Assembly (NCBI RefSeq): GCF_011043545.1
Contig: NZ_JAAKGP010000002.1
Location: 496,001-560,000, forward strand
Length of the DNA: 64,000 bases
Direction of reading: 5' to 3'
Source: Rhodobacter sp. SGA-6-6
Lineage (GTDB): Bacteria > Pseudomonadota > Alphaproteobacteria > Rhodobacterales > Rhodobacteraceae
The notes below the pieces were generated by a model. The model ran no database searches, had not been told where the DNA came from, and saw nothing but the letters and a program-made list of their open reading frames with translations. Below, piece by piece: positions 25,624-35,232 of the stretch. Position 1 is the stretch's first letter, and the number at the start of each line of letters is the position of its first letter. The position numbers and the translations under genes are program-made.

Positions 25624-26394
25624 ATGGCCGAAGCGAAAGCGAAACTTCAGGTGTCCGACGAGGTTGCGATCGAAATCCGCAACATGAACAAGTGGTATGG
25701 CACCTTCCACGTGCTGCGCGACATCGACATGGTGGTGAACCGGGGCGAGCGGATCGTGATCTGCGGTCCCTCAGGCTCGGGCAAGTCCACCCTGATCCGC
25801 TGCATCAACCGGCTGGAAGAGCACCAGTCCGGCCAGATCATCGTCGACGGCACCGAGCTGACCTCGGACCTGAAGAACATCGACAAGGTGCGGTCCGAAG
25901 TGGGGATGGTGTTCCAGCACTTCAACCTCTTCCCGCACCTGACCATCCTGGAGAACTGCACCCTGGCGCCGATCTGGGTGCGCAAGATCCCCAAGCGCGA
26001 GGCGGAAGAGACCGCGATGCACTTCCTGCGCAAGGTGAAGATTCCCGAGCAGGCGCACAAATACCCCGGCCAGCTGTCCGGCGGCCAGCAGCAGCGGGTG
26101 GCCATCGCCCGGTCGCTGTGCATGAAGCCGCGGATCATGCTGTTCGACGAGCCGACCTCGGCCTTGGACCCCGAGATGATCAAGGAGGTGCTGGACACCA
26201 TGATCGAGCTGGCTCAGGAGGGTATGACCATGCTCTGCGTCACCCACGAAATGGGCTTCGCCCAGGCGGTGGCGAACCGGGTGATCTTCATGGACCAGGG
26301 CCAGATCGTCGAACAGAACGAGCCGAAGGAATTCTTCAACAACCCGCAGAGCGAGCGGACCAAGCTGTTCCTGTCGCAGATCCTCGGGCATTGA
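25624..26394 (+). CDS. bztD: amino acid ABC transporter ATPase BztD
   Basis: ATPase of 256 residues driving the BztBC permease. Walker [11 protein letters not shown]-loop [10 protein letters not shown], signature [15 protein letters not shown] and Walker [14 protein letters not shown] are complete, with switch His in VTHEMGFA. It begins 11 bases after bztC with AAGGAGCC as ribosome site, and a rho-independent terminator follows it, closing the operon. Confidence 0.94.
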   Translation: MAEAKAKLQVSDEVAIEIRNMNKWYGTFHVLRDIDMVVNRGERIVICGPSGSGKSTLIRCINRLEEHQSGQIIVDGTELTSDLKNIDKVRSEVGMVFQHFNLFPHLTILENCTLAPIWVRKIPKREAEETAMHFLRKVKIPEQAHKYPGQLSGGQQQRVAIARSLCMKPRIMLFDEPTSALDPEMIKEVLDTMIELAQEGMTMLCVTHEMGFAQAVANRVIFMDQGQIVEQNEPKEFFNNPQSERTKLFLSQILGH

Positions 26395-26436
26395 AAACCG
26401 GAGATTGTGCTGCGGCCCCGGCCGTGGCAGCAAAAG

Positions 26437-26461
26437 GGGGCGCGGGTTGCGCCCCTTTTTT
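26437..26461 (+). terminator. rho-independent terminator of bztABCD
   Basis: Stem GGGGCGC, loop GGGTT, GCGCCCC followed by six T (26456-26461), 42 bases after the bztD stop. Confidence 0.85.
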
Positions 26462-26487
26462 CATGCCGCCTTTTCCCCGAGGTCCCG

Positions 26488-26823
26488 ATGAAAGCCCTTG
26501 CCGCCCTGACCTGCCTTCTCCTCGCCCCTCCCGCCCTTGCCGAGATCGGGGTGGCCCGCCCGGCGGATTGCCTGCTGGTCGTCGGCAATGAAAAGCTGAT
26601 CGGCGGCCGCTGTGCCTTCACCCCGCTGGATGCGGACGGATCGTTCCAGATCGCCAGCCCGGACGGCCGCTACTTCGCCCAGGTGCTGATGGACCGCCCC
26701 GGCCAAGGCACCGGCTGGTGGAACGAGACGCCCTTCGCCGGCCACGCCCACAGCCCCCTCGGCGCGCTGCGCCGCGACGATGCCTGCTGGGTGAACCAGC
26801 GCGTCTCGGTCTGCGCCTGGTAG
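26488..26823 (+). CDS. small secreted protein, unknown function
   Basis: Not recognised. The 111-residue product starts with a clear signal peptide (MKALAALTCLLLAPPALA, cut before EIGV). The mature part of about 92 residues has four cysteines, probably two disulfides, and a WWNETPFAGHAHSPLG segment. The ATG at 26488 follows GAGG; a longer reading frame reaches back into the terminator and is rejected. Its stop is 3 bases from the convergent SixA-like gene. Confidence 0.7.
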   Translation: MKALAALTCLLLAPPALAEIGVARPADCLLVVGNEKLIGGRCAFTPLDADGSFQIASPDGRYFAQVLMDRPGQGTGWWNETPFAGHAHSPLGALRRDDACWVNQRVSVCAW

Positions 26824-26826
26824 GGA

Positions 26827-27330
26827 TCAGGCCGCGATCTCGCGCGGGACGGTGAAGTCCACCGTCACCCCTTGGCCGAAGCCGACATCGGCCCAGCTGT
26901 CGATGGCGAAGTCCAGCACCAGCGTCGCGCCGGTCGGATACTTGCGGAACTCCGGGCTGATCGGCGTTTTCGACACCAGCCTGTGGGCGAATTCCGCGAT
27001 CCCCGGATTGTGGCCGATCATCATCACACACTCGCCCTTGCCGTGCTTCAGCACCGCCATCATCACATCCGGCCCGGCATGGTAGAGCGAGGGCTTCAGC
27101 TCCAGCACCGGGGTCCCGGGCAGCGCCGGCGCGATGCCGGAGAAGGTCTTGCGCGTCCGCAGCGCGTCCGAGCACAGCACCTCGTCCGGCACATAGCCGC
27201 GGCTGGCCAGCCATTGCCCCAGATCGGCGGCGGCGGCCTTGCCCCTTTCGTTCAGGTCCCTGTCGTGATCCGGCGTCAGGGGGTCGTCCCAGCTGGACTT
27301 GGCGTGGCGCGTCAGGATCAGGCGCTTCAT
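26827..27330 (-). CDS. sixA: SixA-type histidine phosphatase family protein
   Basis: Phosphatase of 167 residues in the histidine-phosphatase (RHG) superfamily. The catalytic RHA is in LILTRHAKSSW and the second His in MIGHNPGIAEF, with Arg in SDALRTRKTF. SixA of E. coli removes phosphate from phosphohistidine in the nitrogen phosphotransferase system; the target here is unknown. Start overlaps the stop of the Fe-S protein gene by four bases, so both form one operon. Confidence 0.82.
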   Translation of the reverse strand: MKRLILTRHAKSSWDDPLTPDHDRDLNERGKAAAADLGQWLASRGYVPDEVLCSDALRTRKTFSGIAPALPGTPVLELKPSLYHAGPDVMMAVLKHGKGECVMMIGHNPGIAEFAHRLVSKTPISPEFRKYPTGATLVLDFAIDSWADVGFGQGVTVDFTVPREIAA

Positions 27331-27980
27331 CGGTGGAACTGCCTCATGTGATAGGCCGATTGTTCCCGCATCCTTGCATGGCCGCGGGCAACCGGGCAAG
27401 CGCGGCGGACGAGGCAGCCGCCGGAAAGACAGTCCTGCCCCCCGCTGTCCAGCCAGTCGTGGCAGCGCGGCACATCGTAGCCCCCGGCGCCGAGCGCCCC
27501 CGCCGGGCAGGCGGTCAGGCAGGGCATCCCGGCGCAGCTGTCGCAGGGCTTCACCCCGGGGGCCAGGTCCAGCGCCTGTTTCAGCGCCAGCGCGCCGCGG
27601 AAGCTGACCCACAGCCCCTGGGTGTCGTGCACCAGAAGCCGCACCGGGCTTTCCCAGCAGCGGCCGCTGCGCAGGGCCCATTGGAAGAACGGGCTGTAGG
27701 GGGGCCCGCCGAAGGGGAACAGCGCCTTGCCCCGCAGATCGCAGGCGATCCGCCCGATCGCCCGCCGCGACCAGCGGTCCACCGGGTCCGGCTGGCCGTC
27801 CTGCCATTCCGGCTGCGCGGTCAGATGCGGCCAGAACCCCGGCTGGCGCGGGCCGAGCAGGACCAGCGTCCGGGTCCCCGGCGGCAACGTCTCTTCCGCC
27901 GCCTCCACCGCGAAGCCGCCCATCACCTCCAGGCAATGCGGCGCCAGCAGCGCGTCGATCCGGGCAAGCGTCAGCTCCAT
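27327..27980 (-). CDS. ferredoxin-like 4Fe-4S protein
   Basis: Protein of 217 residues. The C-terminal third holds two cysteine groups: CDSCAGMPCLTACPAGAL and a second with CHDWL, C, and GGCLVRRACP, as in double 4Fe-4S ferredoxin folds related to QueG-type epoxyqueuosine reductases. The N-terminal 130 residues (GPRQPGFWPHL, DRWSRRAIGRIA, FPFGGPPYSPF) are a conserved domain typical of Rhodobacteraceae ferredoxin-like proteins. It probably transfers electrons in a cytosolic redox reaction that is not yet defined. It shares an operon with the SixA-like gene. Confidence 0.72.
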   Translation of the reverse strand: MELTLARIDALLAPHCLEVMGGFAVEAAEETLPPGTRTLVLLGPRQPGFWPHLTAQPEWQDGQPDPVDRWSRRAIGRIACDLRGKALFPFGGPPYSPFFQWALRSGRCWESPVRLLVHDTQGLWVSFRGALALKQALDLAPGVKPCDSCAGMPCLTACPAGALGAGGYDVPRCHDWLDSGGQDCLSGGCLVRRACPVARGHARMREQSAYHMRQFHR

Positions 27981-28055
27981 GGCTTTTCTACCGTCAGGGC
28001 CGCCCCGACCCTAGCCTCGGCAAGGGCCGCGCCGCAGGCCGGAAACGACGCCTTT

Positions 28056-28955
28056 TCAGCCTTTCGCGCGCGGCTTCACCCGCGGCACGGTCGAGCGGAT
28101 CTGCGACCCTATGCCCTGATCGGTGAACAGGTCCAGCAGGCTGGCGTTCGGCACCTTGCCGTCGAGGATGGTCACCGCCCGGGTGCCCTGCTCGATGGCC
28201 ATCAGCGCCGTCTCGGTCTTCGGGATCATCCCGCCCGAGATCACGCCCTCGGCCGTCATCCGGCGGATTTCCTCGGGCGTGATCTGGGTCATCACCCGGC
28301 CCTCGGCATCCTTCACCCCCGGCACATCGGTCAAGAGAAGCAGCCGGTCGGCCTTCAGCGCCCCCGCAATCGCCCCGGCGGCGGTATCGCCGTTGACGTT
28401 GAAGGTCTCGTTGTCCTGCATCCCCGTGCCCACCGGCGCGATCACCGGGATGATCCCGGCCATGTAGAGATCGCGCAGCACCTGCACGTTCATCTCCACC
28501 GGGCGGCCGACATAGCCGAGTTCCGGGTCGTCGGCCTCGCAGACCATCAGGTCGTCGTCCTTGCCGGAAATCCCCACCGCCCGGCCGCCGGCATCCATGA
28601 TCGCCTGCACGATGCGCTTGTTGACCAGGCCCGAGAGGATCATCTCCACCACTTCCACCGTGGCCTTGTCGGTCACCCTCTTGCCGCGGACGAACTCCGA
28701 CTTGATGCCCAGCTTCGACAGCATCTCGTTGATCATCGGCCCGCCGCCGTGGACCACCACCGGATGCACGCCGACCTGTTTCATCAGCACGATGTCGCGG
28801 GCGAATTCCGCCATCGCCGCATCGTCGCCCATGGCGTTGCCGCCGAACTTCACCACCACCACGGCGCCGGTAAACCGTTGAAGATACGGCAGGGCCTCGG
28901 ACAACATCTTCGCGGTGTTCAGTGCATCCTGCATGGTCAGATTCTGCTGCTTCAT
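28056..28955 (-). CDS. argB: acetylglutamate kinase
   Basis: Enzyme of 299 residues that phosphorylates N-acetyl-L-glutamate, the second step of arginine synthesis. Amino-acid-kinase landmarks are [41 protein letters not shown] and [13 protein letters not shown]. Start at 28955 ([12 protein letters not shown]) is preferred because GGAGGG lies 5 bases upstream; two Met codons further out give an odd N-terminus. Divergent from the SDR gene across a 102-base gap. Confidence 0.94.
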   Translation of the reverse strand: MKQQNLTMQDALNTAKMLSEALPYLQRFTGAVVVVKFGGNAMGDDAAMAEFARDIVLMKQVGVHPVVVHGGGPMINEMLSKLGIKSEFVRGKRVTDKATVEVVEMILSGLVNKRIVQAIMDAGGRAVGISGKDDDLMVCEADDPELGYVGRPVEMNVQVLRDLYMAGIIPVIAPVGTGMQDNETFNVNGDTAAGAIAGALKADRLLLLTDVPGVKDAEGRVMTQITPEEIRRMTAEGVISGGMIPKTETALMAIEQGTRAVTILDGKVPNASLLDLFTDQGIGSQIRSTVPRVKPRAKG

Positions 28956-29057
28956 GGGGCCCTCCGGCATTCCCCGCCGAATAGGACTTTTGCGCCCCCC
29001 TGCCAAGCCTTGCCTTCCCTGCGGGGAGGATTAGCTTGGCCGCGAAGGAGCCCGTCC

Positions 29058-29789
29058 ATGTCCGAACAGAAAGTCCTGGTCCTGACCGGCGCCTCGCGCG
29101 GGATCGGCCATGCCACCGTCAAGCGCTTCGGCGCCGAGGGGTGGCGGGTGCTGACCTGCTCGCGCCAGCCCTTCGACCCGCGCTGCCCCTGGCCGGGCGG
29201 CGAGGAGAACCATATCCAGCTGGACCTGGCCGACCCGAACAAGACCATCGCCGCCATCGAGACGATCAAGGCCAAGGTCGGCGGCCGGGTCCATGCGCTG
29301 GTCAACAACGCCGGGATCAGCCCGAAGGGGCCGGGCGGGGCGCGGCTGAACACGCTGGAGACCGACCTGCGCACTTGGGGCCATGTCTTCCACGTCAACT
29401 TCTTCGCCAGCGTGATCCTGGCCCGCGGGCTGAAGGACGAACTAGCCGCCACCAAAGGCAGCATCGTCAACGTCACCTCCATCGCCGGCTCGCGGGTGCA
29501 TCCCTTCGCCGGGGCGGCCTATTCGACCTCCAAGGCGGCGCTGGCGGCGCTGACGCGCGAGATGGCGCATGACTTCGGGCCGCTGGGGGTGCGGGTGAAC
29601 GCCATCGCCCCGGGCGAGGTGGAGACCTCGATCCTGTCGCCGGGCACCGAGAAGATCGTCGAGAAGCTGCCGATGCAGCGGCTCGGCCAGCCGAAGGAGG
29701 TGGCCGACGTGATCTGGTTCCTGTGCTCGGACCAGGCCAGCTACATCTCCGGCGCCGAGATCGAGGTGAACGGCGCGCAGCACGTCTGA
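29058..29789 (+). CDS. short-chain dehydrogenase/reductase
   Basis: Oxidoreductase of 243 residues of the classical SDR family. The NAD(P) motif TGASRGIGHA, LVNNAGIS, catalytic Ser in NVTSIAGSR, YSTSK and the C-terminal YISGAEIEVNGAQHV are all present. The substrate is not evident. AAGGAG is placed well for the ATG at 29058. Confidence 0.85.
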   Translation: MSEQKVLVLTGASRGIGHATVKRFGAEGWRVLTCSRQPFDPRCPWPGGEENHIQLDLADPNKTIAAIETIKAKVGGRVHALVNNAGISPKGPGGARLNTLETDLRTWGHVFHVNFFASVILARGLKDELAATKGSIVNVTSIAGSRVHPFAGAAYSTSKAALAALTREMAHDFGPLGVRVNAIAPGEVETSILSPGTEKIVEKLPMQRLGQPKEVADVIWFLCSDQASYISGAEIEVNGAQHV

Positions 29790-29823
29790 AGGCGAAGAGG
29801 CTTCGCACCCTGCCCGGTTTCCA

Positions 29824-30006
29824 TGGCGAAGGCCATCGCCTTCGCCACAGCATTACGCTTCCCCTTGTCCAGCCGGGACCACAAGTCCCGGCCAGCGCCC
29901 GCCCGCCCCTCGGCGGGCGCTGGCCTCTCCGGGTCTCGGGCTGACAGGTCTCCGGGGGCAACCGCCGCGCACGGGCGGGGGCGAGGCAGTGCCTCGCCCC
30001 CGCCCG
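29824..30006. repeat. structured intergenic repeat, copy A
   Basis: A 183-base non-coding element made of four successive hairpins: TGGCGAAGGC/GCCTTCGCCA with loop CATC; CCGGGAC/GTCCCGG; a 14-bp GGCCAGCGCCCGCC stem; and a 16-bp stem CGGGCGGGGGCGAGGC with loop AGT. A second copy in the same orientation lies at 54190-54401. It sits between the 3' ends of the SDR and MFS genes and could also end both transcripts. Confidence 0.75.
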
Positions 30007-30034
30007 GTCCGACCCGCGTCGTCAGTGATTGCGC

Positions 30035-31660
30035 CTAAGCCTCAGGCTCCAGCAGCGGCAGGTCGTCCTGCAGCGGCACGGTCTGGCGTTCGATCATCCG
30101 GTGGACGCGGGGGTTGCCGGGGCCGCGGTGCAGTTCCAGCAGCCGGTCCCAGTTGCCGGCGTCGCTGGCGGTGCGGCGGTGGTTGTGGCGCAGATAATCG
30201 ACCCAGGTCGCGGCGTGGTAGCTTTCGACCCAGATGTCGGGGTTCTCCAGGTCGCGCAGCAGCGCCCATTGCCGCGCCCCGTCGCGGCGGCGGAAGCGGC
30301 GGCGCTCGGCCATCAGGGCCAGGAAGGCCCCGGTCTTCTCCGGCGGGATGTCCCAGTCGATCATCACCATGATCGGCCCCGACCGCGCCTTCAGGTCCAG
30401 CCGCAGCGCCGGGACGTTGAAGCGGTTGGCCGGGTCCAGGTTCACGTCGTTCAGGTCCGGCATCGGCCAGACCCGCCCGAGCGCCGCCCCGGCCAGCAGC
30501 AGCACGGCGGCGGAGTAAAGCGCCGCGGGGATCGAGATTTCCTCGGCCACCCAACCCCAGATCCAGGCGCCGATGGCCATGCCGCCGAAGGCCATGGTCT
30601 GGTAGATCGCCAGCGCCCGGCCCACCACCCAGCGGGGAGTGGCCAGTTGGGTGGACACGTTGAAATGCGACAGCGCCAGCACCCAGCAGGCCCCGGCCAG
30701 CATCAGCCCCGGCACCGCCACCGCCAGCGTCTCGGCCATCGCCACCACCGCCGTGCCGGCGGCGAAGCCGAGGAAGCCGCCGGTCACGATGGCCTCGATG
30801 CTGGCGGTGCGGCGGATCAGCGGGCTGGACAGGGCGCCGCCGATGGCGCCGAGGCCGAAGACCCCCAGCATCACCCCGAAGGTGGTGGCGCCGCCGCCCA
30901 GCCGGTCGCGGGTGACCAGGGGCAGCAGCGCCATCAGCGCCACCGCGGCCAGGCCGAACAGGAAGGCGCGGCCCATCACCCGGGTCAGGTTGGGCGACAG
31001 GCTGACATAGCGCAGCCCCGCGCGGATGGCGCTGCCCAGTTTCTCGGCCGGCAGGTTGCGGTCCTCGACCGGGGCGCGCCAGCGGAAGAGGGCATAGATC
31101 ACCACCAGATAGCTGACCGCGTTCAGCCCGAAGGCCGCCGCCGCGCCGAGGCTGGCCACGATCACCCCACCGAGTGCCGGGCCGACCGAGCGCATCAGGT
31201 TGAAGCTCATCGAGTTCAGGGTGACGGCGGCGGCAAGGTCCTCGCGCGGCACCAGATCGCGCATCGACGCCTGCCAGGAGGGCAGGTGCAGCGCCGAGCC
31301 GAGGCCGAGGAGGAAGGTGAAGGCCAAGAGGCTCCATGGCCCCAGCAGGTCGAACCAGGCAGCAAGCGACAGCGCCACCGAGACCGCGAACATGAAGCAT
31401 TGCGCGGCCAGCATCACCCGGCGGCGGTCGAAATTGTCGGCGATGGCCCCCGCCGCCACCGCCAGCACCATGATCGGCAGGGTGGTGGAGGCCTGCACCA
31501 GCGCCACCATCCCCTCGGATGGCGTCAGTTCCGCCATCTTCCAGGCCGCCCCCACCCCCTGCACCAGCGACCCGAGGTTCGAGGCCAGCGTGGCGGTCCA
31601 GATCAGCCGGAAGCTGGGATGGCGCAGCGGGGAAAGCGGGGACTGGCTGTCGGCGGGCAT
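30035..31660 (-). CDS. MFS exporter, EntS-like (MFS_3)
   Basis: Major facilitator protein of 541 residues. About 12 membrane helices fill residues 15-405 (LSPLRHPSFRLIWTATLASN, ADNFDRRRVML between helices 2 and 3). A soluble C-terminal domain of about 120 residues follows (PIMVMIDWDIPPEKTGAFLA), common in this subfamily. Members export siderophores or other small molecules; the cargo here is unknown. The start at 31660 follows a strong AAGGAGGAG. Single gene, convergent with the SDR. Confidence 0.85.
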   Translation of the reverse strand: MPADSQSPLSPLRHPSFRLIWTATLASNLGSLVQGVGAAWKMAELTPSEGMVALVQASTTLPIMVLAVAAGAIADNFDRRRVMLAAQCFMFAVSVALSLAAWFDLLGPWSLLAFTFLLGLGSALHLPSWQASMRDLVPREDLAAAVTLNSMSFNLMRSVGPALGGVIVASLGAAAAFGLNAVSYLVVIYALFRWRAPVEDRNLPAEKLGSAIRAGLRYVSLSPNLTRVMGRAFLFGLAAVALMALLPLVTRDRLGGGATTFGVMLGVFGLGAIGGALSSPLIRRTASIEAIVTGGFLGFAAGTAVVAMAETLAVAVPGLMLAGACWVLALSHFNVSTQLATPRWVVGRALAIYQTMAFGGMAIGAWIWGWVAEEISIPAALYSAAVLLLAGAALGRVWPMPDLNDVNLDPANRFNVPALRLDLKARSGPIMVMIDWDIPPEKTGAFLALMAERRRFRRRDGARQWALLRDLENPDIWVESYHAATWVDYLRHNHRRTASDAGNWDRLLELHRGPGNPRVHRMIERQTVPLQDDLPLLEPEA

Positions 31661-31739
31661 GGCTCCTCCTTGCCCGCAGTATTGGCCGAAGCCGCGCAAA
31701 GCCGCCAGCCCCGGACGGCATCCGCCGCGGGAATCCGCC

Positions 31740-32390
31740 CTATTGCAAGGTGGCGATGATTGCCCGCAGGGTCTCCACCCCCTCGCCCTTTTCCGAGCTG
31801 GTGACGACGATCTGAGGGTATGCGGCGGGGTGCTTCTGCAGCGCCTGCATCACCTGTTCGACATTGGCCTCGCGGGTGGCGCGGTTCACCTTGTCGGCCT
31901 TGGTCATCACCACCTGGAAGGTGACGGCGGACTTGTCCAGCAGGGTCAGGATCTCCTCGTCCACCGCCTTCACCCCATGGCGCGTGTCGATCAGCACGAA
32001 GGCCCGGCGCAGGGTGACGCGGCCCTGCAGGTATTGCTTCAGCAGCGCCTGCCATTGCCGCACCACCGCCACCGGCGCCTCGGCGAAGCCGTAGCCGGGC
32101 AGGTCGACCATGTAGCGGCTGTCGCCGAGGGCGAAATAGTTGATCTCCTGCGTCCGCCCCGGCGTGTTCGAGGCCCGGGCGAGGTTCTTCCGCCCGGTCA
32201 GCGCGTTGATCAGGCTGGACTTGCCGACGTTGGAGCGGCCAGCGAAGCAGATTTCCACCCGGTCGGCCGGCGGCAGGGCGGACATCGCGGTGACGCCCTT
32301 GACGAAATCCACCGGCCCGGCGAACAAGAGCCGCCCGGCCTCGCGCGCCTCTTCCTCCGGCTCCGGCGCCAGCGTGAACGCCATGCTCAT
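31740..32390 (-). CDS. engB: ribosome-assembly GTPase EngB/YsxC
   Basis: GTPase of 216 residues needed for large-subunit assembly. G-motifs: GRSNVGKSS (G1), TPGRTQ (G2 area), DLPGYG (G3), TKADK (G4) and SSEKGEG (G5). Its ATG overlaps the MOSC gene stop (ATGA), making yidC-MOSC-engB one operon with all genes overlapping. A start six bases later (Met3) is also possible. Confidence 0.93.
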   Translation of the reverse strand: MSMAFTLAPEPEEEAREAGRLLFAGPVDFVKGVTAMSALPPADRVEICFAGRSNVGKSSLINALTGRKNLARASNTPGRTQEINYFALGDSRYMVDLPGYGFAEAPVAVVRQWQALLKQYLQGRVTLRRAFVLIDTRHGVKAVDEEILTLLDKSAVTFQVVMTKADKVNRATREANVEQVMQALQKHPAAYPQIVVTSSEKGEGVETLRAIIATLQ

Positions 32391-33154
32391 TGCAGCACCT
32401 CCACCCTGTCGCCGCAGGCGACCGGCCCGCCTTCCAGCACCACGGCGAAGACGCCGAAGTCCTGCTCCTCGACCACCTCGCGCAGGGCGCGCAGGGTGTC
32501 GGCATCGACAACGCCGGTCTCGGGGTCGGCCATGGTCGCCTTGCAGCGCCCGACCTTCTCGCGCACCTCCAGCACCGCGCCGCCGATCCGCAGCCGCTTG
32601 CCGATCCAGTCGAACTCGGCCCAGGGTTCCACCCCGTCCAGCCAGAGGTTGCCGCGCCAGCGGTGGATCGACAGGTCCATCCCCATGTGCCGGCCGAGCG
32701 CCGCATTCGAGGCGAGGTTCTTGATCGAGACCGAGGGATAGGGCGTGTCCGTCATCCCCCGCCCCGGCGCGCGCACCAGGGCGACCGGCCGGAACCATTC
32801 CTGCGGGCTGATCGGGGCCAGCCAGTCGATCAGCCGGGGGCCTTCCGTCTCGGGGAAGAAGCGCAACACCGGCAGGTCGGGATGGGCCAACTCCATCTCG
32901 CCCGTCGTCTCGTCGAAACGCGCGGTGATGGCCATCACCGATGCGGTGCGCGCCCCGCGCTGGAAATTGACGCAAGGCGCCCAGGCCGGCGCGGCGGGAT
33001 CGAACTTCGACCTGTCGTGCATCACCGCCCAGTGCCGGTCCCAGGGCAGCCCCTGCCCCGCCGAAAGCACAACGGACGCGAGGGGCTCGCGTCCGTGGGC
33101 CTTGATCGGGTGGCGGAAGATATGGGCCAGCGAGGGGGCTGGGGGGGCCGTCAT
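32387..33154 (-). CDS. MOSC domain protein
   Basis: Protein of 255 residues. An N-terminal MOSC-associated beta barrel (HIFRHPIKAHGREPL) leads to the MOSC domain with conserved Cys in VGRCKATMADPETG. MOSC proteins bind sulfur or molybdopterin-related groups, as in molybdenum cofactor sulfurases and the amidoxime-reducing component; the exact reaction here is not known. It overlaps yidC upstream and engB downstream by four bases each, an arrangement typical of this bacterial family. Confidence 0.83.
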   Translation of the reverse strand: MTAPPAPSLAHIFRHPIKAHGREPLASVVLSAGQGLPWDRHWAVMHDRSKFDPAAPAWAPCVNFQRGARTASVMAITARFDETTGEMELAHPDLPVLRFFPETEGPRLIDWLAPISPQEWFRPVALVRAPGRGMTDTPYPSVSIKNLASNAALGRHMGMDLSIHRWRGNLWLDGVEPWAEFDWIGKRLRIGGAVLEVREKVGRCKATMADPETGVVDADTLRALREVVEEQDFGVFAVVLEGGPVACGDRVEVLQ

Positions 33155-35049
33155 TTCTTGCCCTTCTTCGCCGGTGCCGTGGGCTTGGACGGGGAATTGG
33201 CGGCGACCTTCGCCTCGGCCTTGGCCACCCGCGCGGCGCGGATGTTGCCGAAGATGTCGGGGCGTTTCCCGTGGCTCCACATGATCAGGTATTGCTGGCT
33301 GAAGGTGATGATGTTGTTGGTGATCCAGTAGACCACCAGGCCGGAGGCGAAGCCGCCCAGCATGAACATGAACACCCAGGGCATCCAGGCGAAGACCTGC
33401 TGCTGCACCGGATCGGCGGGCGCCGGGTTCAGCTTCTGCTGCAGCCACATGGTGATGCCCAGCAGGATCGGCAGCACGCCGATGAAGATCAGGTGGGTCA
33501 GCGTGCCGGCGGCGGGTGCATCCCAAGGGAGCAGGCCGAAGAGGTTGTAGATCGACGAGGGATCGGGCGCCGACAGGTCCTTCAGCCAGCCGAAGAACGG
33601 CGCGTGGCGCAGCTCCAGCGTGACGAAGATCACCTTGTAGAGGCTGAAGAAGATCGGGATCTGGATCAGGATCGGCAGGCAGCCCGCCGCCGGATTGACC
33701 TTCTTCTCCTTGTAGAGCTGCATCATCTCCTTCTGCAGCTTCTGGCGGTCGTCGCCCGCGCGTTCCTTCAGCGCCTCCATCTCGGGCTGCAGTTCCTTCA
33801 TCCGCGCCATCGAGACATAGGACTTGTAGGCCAGCGGCAGCACGATGAGCTTCAGCACGAAGGTCAGCGCGATGATCGCCCAGCCCATGTTGCCGATCAG
33901 GCCGTGCAGCCAGTGCAGCACCGCGAAGATCGGCTTGGTCAGGAAGTAGAACCAGCCCCAGTCGATCGAATCGATGAAGCCGGGGATCGGCGCGGCCTCG
34001 GTCTTCTCGGCGCCGAACAGCCGGTCCAGCGCGCCGGGGTCGTTCTCGTAGGCGCGGATGGTGGCCCATTCCTTGGCCCCGGCGAAGAAGCGCGAGGTGC
34101 TGGCGCCGGTCTCGCCCGCGGCGACGGTCATCACCGGCTGGCGGATCTCGGTCTGATAGATGTCCTGCGCGGCGGCATGTTTCACCACCTGGGTGTGCGG
34201 CTTGCCCTGTTCGGGCACCTGCACCGCCATCCAGTAGTGGTCGGTGAAGCCCAGCCAGCCGTCCTGCGCCGCCTCGGTCACCTCGGCGGCGGCCTGTTCG
34301 CGCTCGATCACCGGCAGTTCGTTCACGTCGGTGTAGTCCACCTCGGTCAGCTGGCCGTCGGCGCGGCCGATCACGCCTTCGTGGACGACGAAGATCTTCT
34401 GCAGGTCCTTGGGGATGCCGTGGCGGCGGATCAGCCCGTAGGGCTGCAGGCTGACCGGCGCGCCGCTACCGTTCTGCACCGAGTCGGTGATGGTGAACAT
34501 GAACTTGTCGTCCACCGCCACCTCGCGGGTGAAGACCAGGCCCTTGCCGTTCTCCCAGCGCAGGGTGACGGGCTCGCCAGGGCGCAGGGTGGCACCGGCG
34601 GCGATCTTCCACTCGCTGTTGGGCCCCGGCACATCGTCATAGGTCAGCCCGGGGCCGGGCGCCCAGCCGTAGAGGGCATAGAAGGCATCCTCGCTGCCGA
34701 CGGCGGACAGCAGCGTGACCTCGGGCGAGGCCGGGTCCAGCGTCTCGCGGTAGCGCTTCAGCCGCAGGTCGTCGAAGCGGCCGCCGCGCATGTTGATCGA
34801 ACCCGCCAGCGCCGGCGTGTCGATCGCCAGCCGCTCGGCCTCGGGCAGCGCCTCGGCCGCGGTCGGGTCGGGGGCGGTGGTGCCTTCCGAGGGCACGGCG
34901 GGCGGCAGCGCGGCCTGGCCTTCGGCCGTGGTCGGGGCGTTGGGGTCCTGCGCGGGTTCGGGCGGCGGGAACAGGAACATCCAGACCGTGATGACCAGCA
35001 TGCTGAGCACCATGGCGAGAATGAGGTTCTTGTTGTTCTGACCGTCCAT
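33151..35049 (-). CDS. yidC: membrane protein insertase YidC
   Basis: Insertase of 632 residues that places proteins in the inner membrane alone or with SecYEG. First helix at 8-26 (LILAMVLSMLVITVWMFLF), a large periplasmic beta domain (about 45-365), then the five-helix core: WGWFYFLTKPIFAVLHWLHG, the cytosolic ARMKELQPEMEALKE hairpin, PAAGCLPILIQIPIFFSLYKV, and a basic tail. Start at 35049 (MDGQNNKNL) fits the family; a GTG nine bases upstream is less likely. Confidence 0.94.
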   Translation of the reverse strand: MDGQNNKNLILAMVLSMLVITVWMFLFPPPEPAQDPNAPTTAEGQAALPPAVPSEGTTAPDPTAAEALPEAERLAIDTPALAGSINMRGGRFDDLRLKRYRETLDPASPEVTLLSAVGSEDAFYALYGWAPGPGLTYDDVPGPNSEWKIAAGATLRPGEPVTLRWENGKGLVFTREVAVDDKFMFTITDSVQNGSGAPVSLQPYGLIRRHGIPKDLQKIFVVHEGVIGRADGQLTEVDYTDVNELPVIEREQAAAEVTEAAQDGWLGFTDHYWMAVQVPEQGKPHTQVVKHAAAQDIYQTEIRQPVMTVAAGETGASTSRFFAGAKEWATIRAYENDPGALDRLFGAEKTEAAPIPGFIDSIDWGWFYFLTKPIFAVLHWLHGLIGNMGWAIIALTFVLKLIVLPLAYKSYVSMARMKELQPEMEALKERAGDDRQKLQKEMMQLYKEKKVNPAAGCLPILIQIPIFFSLYKVIFVTLELRHAPFFGWLKDLSAPDPSSIYNLFGLLPWDAPAAGTLTHLIFIGVLPILLGITMWLQQKLNPAPADPVQQQVFAWMPWVFMFMLGGFASGLVVYWITNNIITFSQQYLIMWSHGKRPDIFGNIRAARVAKAEAKVAANSPSKPTAPAKKGKK

Positions 35050-35232
35050 CAGGACCACCGCCGTTCGTGAAAGGGATCAGCGGTGCTTGAACAGAAGGGG
35101 GCGGGAAAGGTCAAGCGCTTTCGCCCGGAATGGGGCCGGTCGCCTGGCCTGCCGGGGCTGCCGCACGGCCGGGCCGACCCCGCCGCGGCCGATGCTGCGC
35201 CCGCCCCTCCCGACGCCGGACCGCCTGCGCCC

